Of a stretch of 64,000 nt of DNA, positions 35,344-48,000 are shown piece by piece. Location: positions 10,203,001 through 10,267,000 of the forward strand of contig JAQPZY010001686.1 in NCBI GenBank assembly GCA_029931535.1, written 5' to 3'. Numbering within the stretch: position 1 is the stretch's first letter; every line of letters starts with the position of its first letter. The stretch is from Margaritifera margaritifera. Taxonomy: Eukaryota; Mollusca; Bivalvia; Unionida; Margaritiferidae. The notes beneath the pieces were generated by a model. It was not told the DNA's origin and searched no databases. It was given only the letters and a program-made list of their open reading frames with translations. Position numbers and translations under genes: made by a program.

Positions 35344-35473
35344 GTAAGTGACCAAATTACTGTATGTGGGTAAGTGACCAAATTACTGTATGTGGGTAAG
35401 TGACCAAATTACTGTATGTGGGTAAGTGACCAAATTACTGTATTTGGGTAAGTGACCAAATTACTGTATGTGG
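35344..35473. repeat. 26-bp minisatellite, 5 copies
   Basis: Five 26-bp units (GTAAGTGACCAAATTACTGT then ATGTGG) begin at 35344, 35370, 35396, 35422 and 35448. They are nearly identical. The array lies within the presumed RIOX1 3' UTR or just past it. Confidence 0.95.
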
Positions 35474-35590
35474 TTGAAACAACCACTGTGACATTCCTCT
35501 GTGCACAGAAAGGTACGTGGTGTTTAAGATGATAATGATTACTTCAGAGGCAGTGGTTCTCATACTTGTAAAACAGATAATTGTATTTTG

Positions 35591-35713
35591 CAACAATGTC
35601 ACAAATGCCTAACATAATCATTACACCATGGCAACAATGTCACAAATGCCTAACATAATCATTACACCATGGCAACAATGTCACAAATGTCTAACATAAT
35701 CATTACACCATGG
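35591..35713. repeat. 41-bp minisatellite, 3 copies
   Basis: Three 41-bp units (CAACAATGTCACAAATGCCT, AACATAATCATTACACCATG, G) begin at 35591, 35632 and 35673. It lies in the presumed RIOX1 3' UTR. Confidence 0.95.
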
Positions 35714-35954
35714 CTGATCATTTACTCTCACTATCTTAAGTACACTATACATTTGCTACAATTTCAGATAAAGTTGATTTCTCCTCTAATAACCCTTAAT
35801 CATATTACTGCTTGTCTACTTCATACACACTGTCTCATTTTTCCCTTGGAATTCTGAGAAAAGATTTCCACTTCAGCTCTTCAAGTGGTTTTATGATGTA
35901 AAAGGTCATATGGCTATTCCTTCTATAAATGTCACTTCCTCCAAAGTGTGTCTA

Positions 35955-36062
35955 TCAGCTGTTGTCCCTCCCTTTGTCATTACTTGCCTCATCATCAAGA
36001 GATTCCAACGGTTCCTCTGTCATTATTAGACCACAATCGTACAGCGTAGAAGCTATTTCAAT
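35955..36062 (-). CDS. RIOX1 last coding exon
   Basis: It follows the acceptor TATCTTCCAG and begins [18 protein letters not shown], which matches the end of the winged-helix domain. An acidic, Ser-rich tail follows ([17 protein letters not shown]), then TGA at 35955-35957. It starts in phase 0, matching the upstream exon. Confidence 0.88.
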   Translation of the reverse strand: MEIASTLYDCGLIMTEEPLESLDDEASNDKGRDNS

Positions 36063-39000
36063 CTGGAAGATATCAAACATTTTTATCAGGGGATTATTGC
36101 TGCATAAAAAGAGCTTAATACTAAGTAAGGTTTCAAATTCTGTAAAACATTTGATAAAATGTTCAGTTTCAGATTGTAATCTGTTAAGGAAAAGAATACA
36201 TCAAAGTTGCAAAGACGTATATCACGATGGTATATACCCAACAATATACACTTCCACATTTCTGATATAAATTTAAGAGATAATATTTTGCTGCAACTAA
36301 ATGGAATTTTAAGATCCCAACTTAAAATTTTTTGTATCACTTATAAATTCAGGCTTGCACTATACTGTAACTAACCTAGAAACATTATGTTTATCCCCTA
36401 CCGCCCACCCCCAGCATCTGTATAATCTGATAAACATTAAAGCAATTATCAACTAAGTTTAGGCATTTCATGATAAATACTTCTAAATGAGGAATCCTAA
36501 AATTTAATCAGGAAGAAGCTTTTAATCATTATTGGAGTCAAGAAAAAAACTAACAGATGCTGTTCAAAGTCTCTTTTTCTTTAAATCAATGACCTTTGAT
36601 CTCACAACTTACCTTTCCTAAACAAAGTAACGATGTCATAATGTTTTATCATAAGGCACCAAAAACCTAAATAGGGGGATCCTTGAATCTATTTAAAAGA
36701 GCTGGAGTTGTAGTGTAAAAAGAACTCAATTACAAGAAACTGTCACAAAAATACCCAGAGTACTGCAAATGGCACATGATAAATACAAAACTTGTGACCT
36801 TTATCCTATTAATGAAATTGACCTCTGAGCTGGGGACTTGACTTTTGTATGATATTTCATCAAAATATCTGCAGGGGTTATAAAGTGATAGCATGGATAA
36901 GGAAACAGGCCAATGATTTGCATTATCCTTTGAGGGTGAATACACAAGAAACTGTCAAGTCAAGATATATAACAGGCTCAAGTTTTTAAAAAATATCTTT
37001 ACTTGTTTAAAAGCTATACTCATACATGAAAAGAGGTCACTGGTTTATATTTTCCCTTGCTGTGATCTTAACCTTGATGCAGATGACACTGATATGGCAT
37101 GTGAGAAACTGTCTATTCATCATATATAACTGATGATATATAACTTGTTAAAGTTTAATTAAAATGTCTTCAGTTGTTCAAAAGTTATCCTCTGGAAAAG
37201 GATACAAGTCAGAGTTACATTTTCCATTACTGTGACCTTCACCCTGAGGCAGGGGGTATGGCTATGATATGTGACACACCATCTATACTTGATATATAAC
37301 TGGCTAAAGTTTCATTAAAATATCTTCAATGGTTCAAAAGTTATACTCTCGACAAGGACACAAGTCACGGAGTTACTTTTTCCCTTGCCATTACTTAACA
37401 TTGAGGCAGGAAGCATGGCTATGATATGTGACACACTGTCTAAAGTTTCATGAAAATATCTTTATTGGCTCAAAGGTTATACTCCAGTCAAGGCTACAAG
37501 TAACAGAATTACATTTGCCCTTGCTGTGACCTTAACCTGGAGGCATGGGGCCTGATTATGGTATGTGACACACGTCTAATTATGATATATATTTGGGTAA
37601 AGTTTCATGAAAATCTCTCCAACAGTTACAAAGTTATGGACCAGAAAAGCAAATGTTAACAGATGAACGGATGCGCAGATGGATGGACAACACTGTAACA
37701 TAATACGCCCGATTTGAAAATATTTAGGTACTATTTTGTACACAATTTTCCTAGCATGTAGAACCTACTATCTCTTACATAGGGTTTGCTCAATCAGAAT
37801 AGCAGATGAAACTACTGCATTGTACTCATTAGTACTTACTCTATCCTCGATTGTGGCCAAAGGTAGGGAATCAACTGGCACATAGTCTGGGTAGGCCAAA
37901 ATGAGATATTCCACTGCTGGGGCAGCCTGATATATGAAAAGTTTGCAATGATGATCTTGTACTGTATACCTATGTATGTACCTACCTCCTGCATCTCATA
38001 TCAACATAGCTATTACCACATATTTGCTAATGTTATACAACAATGTACTCTACATGTATTTCATTCAAAATCTTTAAAGTTGTAAATGGTTCCTCATGAA
38101 TCTGATGCATCACTTGTATAAATGAAAATTTTAAAATGTGTAGTGCTCTTGAGTATTATAATTTAATTTATCAAATACCATAATAAATTTCCATCCTTAC
38201 TCAAGATCAAATTTGAGTGTATTACACAATGCCAATCATTCATTATTTACACACAATAAAACACCAATTGAATCTTGAATTAACAGAGTTTATTCATTCT
38301 GGTACTCTACAACCCCCTATACATTTTAACTAAATCTTGCATATTGCTATTATTCCCATGCCCAAAAAACTTTGCCTTCTCTACCTTTTTAAGAAAGTAA
38401 ACTTTTTGATACATTACGTTTTTCAGAGAATACTTACCTCATCACAGTGATGTTAGGAAATAAACTGCACTATCTCTCAAATCAAGCCCTCCTGGAAAGA
38501 TGAAAAATTTCATCTTTCCAATCTATATAACATTGAGACAAAGGGAAGAAACTCTCCTAAATTACCTCCCCTTTTCCCCACTAGGTGGTTACCCATATAC
38601 CAGATGTTTACAAGTTTAAGCTAGAGAGAAACATTAATGAGGATGCTTGCACTGTGGGGAGGTGTACTTAACAGTAATTTATTCTGGTAATTATATGCAG
38701 AGAAACATAATTCACCCATAAATTGAATTTCTCCATCAAATACATTCTTTGATAACATTAACGTTAGGAAAATAGGTAATAGGAGGAGGAAACGCATGAG
38801 CATCCAACTTCTACCACGGGTAACTGTTAAAAGAAATATGGCTGGAGTCTCTATATGAAGGATAAACCACTCCCCTAACATGAAGGCAGTGCAACTGATC
38901 TCGTAAAATGCAACATCAATACAGGTAATGAGAAACAAATGTTTTCTTCCCAATAAATAATCAGGGCAAATCCTTGAAAACTCTAAATCCGTGTCCGTGA

Positions 39001-42000
39001 GGAGGTTGTGCTGGTGTTAAATGGATTTGGTGGTTTTCTGGGCCGCTGTCATTGGCCCCACCAGATCCAATTCTTGTCTCTGCAATGTTAGATCTCAGAG
39101 ATAGAAACTCGAGAAGTTTGACTATGTATGCCAGCCAATGGCTCCAGTAATGCCTTGTATTAAAACATGGAGTTCAAACGTAAGGGTTGCAGGGACTGCT
39201 CGAATCTCATGAGCTGAAATTTTCAGGAGTTGTATATGATCTTGTGAGACTTCAGAGGATGCCAAGTGTATCACCCACTTCAGCCAATATACTAAGGCTT
39301 GAGGGGTGATATCCTCTATTCCAGCCTTTACTGGAAGAAAGAATTGTTGGGTCCCCCGACTTTTCTCTGCTCATTTAAAGTAGTGCTTGAGAAGTTGGAT
39401 CAGGTCTTGCATTGCTGCCTCTCTCGATGCATCAATTAAGAAGAGAGAGCGGATGACCACTTTCTGATTGCCTGCAGACAATAACTGGTTCTTAGCTATG
39501 AAACTTGGTTACATCATTAGGACCCTGGAACCATCAAATCTAAATTGGAGATAAATCAGGTCCATCAAAAGGGCATGTAACTTGTTCACCCTGCATGCCA
39601 AAGCTAGGGCTATCAAAAAACATGTTTTGTAAGATAGTAGCTTCAGTGAGGTACTGTCTAAAGGCTCAAACTCATCTGTGTTGATACATGTTAAAACCCA
39701 TAAAAGATTCCACTTAGAAAACAAGGTAAGTGAAATGGACCTATTAAGGTCAAAGTTGGCCAGCAAGTTTGATAGGTCCTTGTTGAGGCCTAAATCCCCT
39801 CTACCATGATGTGTGAATGTGTTGGAAATCAGAGAGTGGTAGCCCTTGATAGTTCACCTCTCCCTTGATAACTCGCCAACCCTCTTATAATGCGGGGTCA
39901 GGCGCGTATCCCATTTTTTTTCTTTCTAGAAAATACCAAAATAACTGGCCCCTAATTGTTGAACATGAAGTAAATTGTGATCAAAACTTGTAATGAAAAT
40001 AGTATATATTGCTCGTTTTATCATCAAAAATGGCAGTTAGTGCTTGGAAATCTGATTCAACATCATGATATTCGCAACTTTTAATAAGTCATGTATTTTG
40101 TTAAGTTTTCTATCCTAAAAAAATTCTCAGAAGAGTGTAAATAACAATAGTCAATAATAATTTGATCCATGAGAATGTCAGTAATGCCTACTGGTGGCAG
40201 CACTTTAAGAAATAAGCACCAATTAAATAAGTTTTGTCAAGTGAAATTTGTGCTTTAGTTCTATCTTTTAATTCGGTTTCAGTGTAATCATCATAAATGC
40301 TATGTGACCTCTTGTATTCAAAAGTGAAATGTGTCAATCTACCATCACAGCTATGTCTGCGAGCGTTTCTGAGAACCTAATTAAGTGCCAACTGTGTTTT
40401 GATCTCTAATTTGCAGAAGTGTTTTCTTGTATTGTTACAATCAATTAAAAGTAGACCTGCTTTGTATTATCATGTTAATTATGCCTTTTGTATCAAATCA
40501 AATAAAGGGAGTGGAAAAATATTTTAAAAAAGAGTTAAAAGGCATGCAAATCCTACCTGCATAAGAGCTATAGTGTGTCAGGTCAACTCATTTTAATTTC
40601 ACTCTTACTTGAAATGAAATAGCAGCATCAATATTTTACTATTAAAACAATATTTTCTTTAAAACCGAGTTTTGAAGTTGATGGTTGTTGTTTCACAAAT
40701 TAAATGTCACTAGTTTTTGAAACAATGAAATTTTGTTTTGATGTGAATCAACAATATCAACTGAATATATCCACATTAACATGCAAAAAGCAGTGATGTA
40801 ATACACAATGTTTTTGGAGGTACTTGTGATGTGTCTCGAAACTTCTTGGAGTCATGATTTAACGATCTTTCAAAGGTTGGTTATCTTGAAAATAAAGGTA
40901 ATTTATACAGAAAAGCGAACAACTTCATTAGAAAAAGCATCTGATTGACAATTATTCTCAATACAAATATAAAACAAGTATTAAGCCATTTAACAGCCCC
41001 CCTCCCCTCATCTTCTCGTTGTCAATGTCCAGCTGGGATGGCATCCTCTTTTAGGTCCCTTGGTAACTAGTGCCCTTGCTTAAACTGCAGTCTGTGTTTT
41101 TGGACCCCATTGTGTGTGAGTTATTGAGGAAGAGGTGTAATAGGAATGAAACTTTTCTCCTCAAGAAGCCAGATAAAAAAAATTAGCCAGCTGAGAGATC
41201 AAGGCATTCAATGGGACAATGTTGTTGCCCCTGCACCAGTCCCCAAAATCATGCCACATTCCCTTCTAAATCTTTAAAGTAAAGGGCCTTCTAGCTCATG
41301 AGATTCTCTCCACATCTGAAGGTCCAAATTTCTTTCTATGCAAGACTCTCTTGACAAGAGCCAGGCATGAAGAAGGAGCATGTCCAGGCAGAGAAGAAAC
41401 ACCTGCAGAGTTGCTTGAGCATGTTGGGCCTTGCCAGGAATTTCCTGGAGACATCTATCATTAGGCCGAGTAGATTGTTCACCCAGGACATGTCCCACTT
41501 GAGAGGGGCTATCAGAACTACTTTGCAAGTCTACTCTCAGGATCAGATCAGTTGGAGGGAAGGCATAGCCCCAAAACCTGTTCCAACTAACTGCCAGAGC
41601 ATTCATGGTCCATGCCTCTGGATCTGGGACTGGAGAGACGAAGGTGGGCAGTTTGTAGTTCCACCTTGCTGGAAAGAGATCTATCATTGGATTTTCCCAA
41701 AGTGCGCAAATCCAATGAAAGATTGACGGATGAAGGGACTACTTGGTGTGAAGAGTCTGGACCCTTCTTAACAATGAATTGACCAGAACATTGAGTCTGC
41801 TGGGAATGTGTCTGATCTGGACTGTAATCTTGTGCTGGGAACACCAGAGTAAAAAGTTGTTTGGTCCCCCACCCCCTCCATGTTGGAGGAGGTTGGTGAC
41901 CACTACAGAATTGTCCAATATTACAAGGATTACTTTTCCACAAAGCTGATCCTTCCAGAAATGAAAGAGATTCATTATAGCTTTCATTTCTAAAAGGTTA

Positions 42001-45000
42001 TATTCTCCTTCAAACTTCAGTTGCCACTGACCATGGTGAAGTGGGGCAACAGGTGAGCCCCCCAACCATATGAGCTGGCACCCATACAAACCATAATCTC
42101 CTGTCGAGGCTTCTCCAGAGGAATTTCTGCCATAAGCCATTGATTGTCTTGCCACTAAACTGTTTTATCTCAGTTTAGATCATAACATAATGATCTTGAT
42201 GAATGGAATGTTAGAAGGGGTAGATGCCATTGTTGTATCCCCCCCTACATTAGCTATAGGGATGGCTGGATTTGAGAGGTAACAAAGTTTATTTCCTAGC
42301 ATTAATGTGATTGTGGAATATATTCAATGGAGAAGTTGTAGAGGTGAACAAAAATATGTTTTAGATGACTGATTACTGGATTTCAAGCACTACATCTAAC
42401 TTAATTTTGTGCATGTATATTTTAAAGGGAACATTAATCAGAAGATGCTCACCATGAAGAAAAAAAAAATATGCTAAGAACATCTCTTTTGTGTTTTAAA
42501 AACTTAACAACTTCCATTATAAAGCTAATGTAAGAATTAAAAAGAAGAACACACCTCTGCAGTTATTTCTATGTACTGAGGATCAATTCCATGATAAATT
42601 CTGGTGTTGTCTAGGGAGTGGTAGATTCTAACATTTTCATCTTCTGTGACCAATCTGGACAAAAAAAAAAAGAGAGAAAAAGATGAAACTACATGTGATA
42701 AAATAAAGCAACTAGATATGTGCTTGTGAAAAAATGTATGCTACAACTGTGGACAAAACAAGAGTACCTTGAACAGCACATTATATGCCCGCCCCGTGTT
42801 TAATAGTCCTCTATGTAGATAACTGAAATGTGTGTGTGGAAACCATTTTCTTGTTTCAGTCAGTGACCTTGACCTCCGACCTTTCTACTCCAAATTGACA
42901 GGCTTCTTCCTTATTACAAGTGCAAGCCATCCACAATGTTTGGTTCAGGTTTGTGATGTACAATCAATGGTATAGTGTGGTAACCATTTTTCTTCTTTCA
43001 GGCTCAATGACCTTGACATTTTGACCCCAAAATCAATAGGATTTTTCCTTACCCCAAGTGCAAGCCATCCACAAAGTTTCGTAACTGCAGATGGTGGAGA
43101 ATTTAAAGTTATTGTGTGGAAACCATTTTTCTTCTTACAGTCACTGACCTTCTGATCATAAAATCAATAAGGTTCTTCCTTATCCCAAGTGCAAGCCAAT
43201 CACAAAGTTGCATAACTGTGGATAGTGGAGAACTTAAGTTATTGTCCAGAAACCATTTTTCTCTTTCAGTCACATCAACCTTGATTTTTGATCTCTTGGT
43301 TTAGAAATCAACAGGGTTTCTTCCTAACCCCAAGTGCAAGCCATCCACAAAATTTGATAACTGTATATTATTGTCAACACAAGTTGTTTTGCAAGTTATT
43401 TTGCAGAAATTAAATTGGTAACAGAGAGACAGGTAGACAGATGGATGAACATCATTACATAGTATGCTCTGCCTTATGGCAGGCATATAAAAAGCCTGTG
43501 CTCCAGGCACAGACAAAAAAGTGTAAGTCCAAAAAGTCTGAAAAATGATAAAGCTCACAAAAATCATTTAAATGGCATACAAATCGAATCAGGTCATCTA
43601 CATATGTACAAAAATATGCATACAAAACCTCGTTTATCATGGTCAAGGTGTTTGTGCATGATCATACTATCATTTTTTTACTTTATAATAAATGCATCAT
43701 CAACACAGGAACATAATATTGATTGTTGTATTACACTGAGTTGACAAGAGTCGGAATCCAGGGTTGGTTTGGTAGTGATTAAATTATTTATACAAATTGT
43801 GGGCTACACATACTTCAAACTCAATATCTGTTTAATTTTTCACACATATTGATGCCTAAATTTATCATTACAAAAGAAAATGATTTCTACCCATGCTGAA
43901 AACTGAGTCAGTTGTAATTTGAAGCAGTTGGCACAAGCCCAGATGTTGATACCAAGATACCCCATAATTGATTTTCTGATTCCATATTAGATGTGCATCT
44001 GATACAAAGCTCCAAATCATATGATATGAAAGTTGGCAGTATCAGCGAGTTGTCATTGATGGAAATTTGTAATGAACAAAGGCATTATCAATGCAACTTA
44101 CAGTAACATCTTGCCAAATTATGCATTACCCTGTGTGAAATCTACTATTCTATGTTCGGATTTACCTAAGGATGCCCTTCCTGATAATTTTGATGTGGGT
44201 GTCAGGTTCTATCTCTACTGTCCCCACCACCTGCTTCTTGGCATCCTCCCAGTGTTCTCCTGTACCATGGATGCTGTTTGCCTTCTCAACTGGGGAAAGA
44301 GAATAATTGAACTATTAACTATTAAATATGCCCTGGGAAATTATACCAAAGGGACCAGAATTTGCGGGCACTACTTCTGGCCTCAAGGATGGGATATTTA
44401 TATCCCATACTAGTGCAGATGATTGGAAATTACATTTTTTGCCATTCTTCTGTCATATACAGTACTCAAGATCAAAATGGTGGATGCATTTCACTTTGCT
44501 CTATGTGACATAGACATCTTTTAGGTCAAGGGTAAGATGATGTCTATCTGATTTGAAATCAATATTGACAGATGTGTCCAAAATGTGCGTGTCCCATAAT
44601 GTCTCCCAATGTGTTCCAAAATGTTACTCAGGAAAGCAATGTCACATATATAGGAATGAGAGAAATGGTTAATCATACTCAGCTCTGATCACAAAGATGT
44701 GACAAGTGCATAGAGTTACCGTATATATACTCGTGTATAATCCGATCCAACTGCAAACTGCATAGACCCAGATCTGCCGTCACATAATGTGCCAGCAAAT
44801 CTGGGTCTGTGCAGTTTGTAAGGACTAATCAGTACAACAAACAACACAGACCCTGATCTGCCTGCGCATTATGCGATGGCAGATCAGGGTCTATGTTGTT
44901 TGCATTTGGACCCGGCTTATATGCAACTATCGACGGTATATAGTTCTTATTTTACATTTACAGTTAAACTCCTACCTCAAATATGGAAAAGAAGCAATTC

Positions 45001-48000
45001 AGTGGCTTTTTGTCCCCCTGCCTACCATGATGAGGTCGCAAAAGTTCACAATAATGGAATCTGACTTATCTGTAAGACAGCACTGTAAAGTTGTACTGGG
45101 CAGACATGGAAAGTAATCATGCTTCAATGCCCTATCTCAAAGGGCATTACAAGAAAAGTGTAGAAAAGGGACAATAATAAACAATGTATGATTGACCTTG
45201 ACCTTAAAGATTAAACCTTGACATGAGATGCCATAAGAACACCCCTGTACCTCAAACAGCTTTTATGATACAGCATTTTCTCAGCTATTTTAAAACTGGG
45301 CGTCCTGTGGATCATGATCTTTTGCATATTGGTGGGTCCAAAGCACAGTTTGGGAGACCAATGAGGAAAATATCAAGAATTTAAATTCTGTAAGTACGAA
45401 TTAAACTGAATAGAAAAATAAAAGAACTGAATCCTGTATTGTTTGCTGTTAATTATTCCTCCAACTTTAATAAGGACTTTATTAGGAAGTGACATATGGA
45501 GCAATTAAAGTTTGATGAATCTTGAAAAGTATTAGCTGCATCGCCATACTGGCCCAACTAGCATATCCAACAAGTAGAACCTTTTTTTTTACACATGGTG
45601 ACAATTCAGCATCATCATCACACTGTATGGAATGCTATTTCCCTGGCCGCAGAGCATACAGGAGGAGGACAATCCCTCGATCGACCGGGGGGGGGGGGGG
45701 GGGCGCGACACTGACTGGCCTGAACATTCTGATCCAACCATGGAAAGGACCAAATTTAGTTTCAAGGAGGCAGTCGAAAAGATATACAGAATTTTGACTC
45801 CGCAGAATGCCCTCCACCACTGGCAATGGCAATCAGTACTATGTACAAGGTCAAGGCCTCAGTGGATGTGGCTGATGATGATGATGAACATCCGTCATTC
45901 AGAATTTTCCATCAAAGAATGCAGCAACTGAGATCCCGATAATTTGAGAGCCTTCTTTTCAGTGAGTCAGTTGCCTGCAACTTTCTCACCACACTGGTAC
46001 AAATCATATACAGATATTTATTACTTGGATGTACCTAGCCTTGACAAGGATATTAATGCCATCAACATATCTGCTCCACTCTGTTCTAAAGTGGACAGAC
46101 AAGTGCTTAATGCCACATCTAAGTTGGTCAGGAATGTCATACTCAAATTGGCATCTATGAAGACCAGAAGTGACCATGCCTGGGAATTGGTAGGCCACAT
46201 GATGGCAAACACCCTAACGGCCTGTTGTAACCTTGACTTGATAAGAAGAGACACATCCTGCGATTTCCTCTAAACCACACCATGCAGCGACCTTCGCTCC
46301 CTCCCCTTCTGTTTTTCGGGTCAAATTGAGAAGGTAAGAAAGCAGGCAGCACAAGAGTTTCCCCTTTCAGCTCTCTGTATAATCCCCTATCTGCACGACC
46401 CTGTCAGCGAGCGTACCAGAAAAGGGATGATTGGTAACAGAAGATCACAACAACAATGGCAACCATTTCATGGCCAAGTGAGTTATAGGCGGCCATATGC
46501 CCATAGCTTCCACAGGCAGGCAAGAAGGAGGGAGAGAAAGCAATGCTTCTCCTCCACCAAGTCTCCCGCTAACCATCAATAACTTACTATCTCTCCTGCC
46601 CGCTGGCGACCCTCCGGTGGTCGTCAGACACCTTTTGTTGTGCCAGATTTGGATCAACCTATTTCCGACAAACAATTGGGTAATCCAAGTCATTTTGGAG
46701 GGGCTCTGGATTTCTTCATCCTCCTTCATTACAGAGATATTAACTGATCCTATGTGATCGGGTAATGTATTTGACATATGAATTAAAATATATTGAGCCA
46801 TGACCTTGGTTGGTTGGATGGTTGTTATGGGTTTAACGCCTTTTATCAGCACATGATAGGCTATACATGGCAGCCAGTATATTTGGTGGAGGAAGAACTG
46901 GAGAAAACCCCAGGAAGAACCACCAACCCATGGGAAGCTACTGGCAAGCTTTCTCACATACCCACGTTGGCCAAGCCGGAGACTTGAACCTACAAGAACA
47001 GAGGTGAGATGTCAGTGATCTGTAATGGCGAGCGCCTTAGACCACTCGGCCACCTAGGGCCCCACCATGACCTTGACCTAGAAGATAGGAACCCTACTGT
47101 GGCATACAACACACCTTCTAGACCTTCTAGTGATGATGCACGAGTGTACAAAGCTTCATCCATTAATCTCAAATGGCTTTAAAGTTATAGAGCAGAAGGG
47201 AAAGTATAATGGAAAAATGAAAATACTGAGTTATGACCTTGACCTTAAAGAGATGATGTGGTATGCTACACGCCTTCTAGTGGTGATGTACAAGAATACA
47301 AATTCATTCCTATGTAAACAAATCCTGCGAAGGAATGAGATCTGATTTCTCTAGGTTCAGTATAAGTCCTAAGTGAGTCACCGTGGACCAACAGCGGGAC
47401 ATATGATGCAACAGAGACTGTTTCTTGCTGTCATGCAGCAGCTAGTTGTTGAACTAATGGAGAATGGGGGGGGGGGTCCTCAGATACCTGAAGTGAGCAG
47501 CCACAACTCCCATCGCTCTGGTAAAAACTATGGGCACTGAGGCTAGATCAAATGGTGTCTGAAAAGAGGACAAATCGGGCTCAAACTGGTTTTAAAGGAA
47601 GAGGGTTGCACTGCAGGAGAGGTATTGAATCCCTAGGACTACCCTCCCCCTCCCAGGTTGAGAAAGAGGGAGGAGTCAGTCGATTTTATCGCCTTGCCAT
47701 TCCAGCCTATCCATCTTGTGGATGACTGTTGTGGAGGGGGTTTGAAAGAAGGTTGCCTACTGGTCTGTTGCAGTTGCATACCCTTCTGGAATCTGGTCGA
47801 CCCCATGGCTCGATCAGTCTGAGTATGCTTCCTGGCAGGTTTTGATGGGCCAGGAGCTGTAGCGACAGACCTATGTTGATGGTCCCTCAGATCCTAAGAT
47901 GCAATGGAAGGTACAATATCACTGAATGAGGTCTCTGATTTCAGGGAAGCAGCCCTAAGGAAGTTCTTGCTATGGTCTAACAAGACCTTCGAGGTGTCAA

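Larger units (their letters stand above)
38404..42330 (-). mobile_element. second DIRS-like element, internally deleted
   Basis: Inverted ends at about 38430-38492 and 42249-42318 share TAGGAAATAAACT and CCTCTCAAATCCAGCC. On the minus strand RNase H (from 42155) begins right after the terminal repeat; no Gag or RT remains. RNase H, the linker and recombinase parts follow. A 1.29-kb TA element (39852-41140) is nested between recombinase halves. The whole lies in the RIOX1 intron between the exons at 42555 and 37926. Confidence 0.8.

Noticed and set aside
46990..47061. tRNA gene on the minus strand
   Set aside because: Box A and box B are good, but the sequence runs into a SINE body and the acceptor stem does not close; a related copy lies at 18240-18541.
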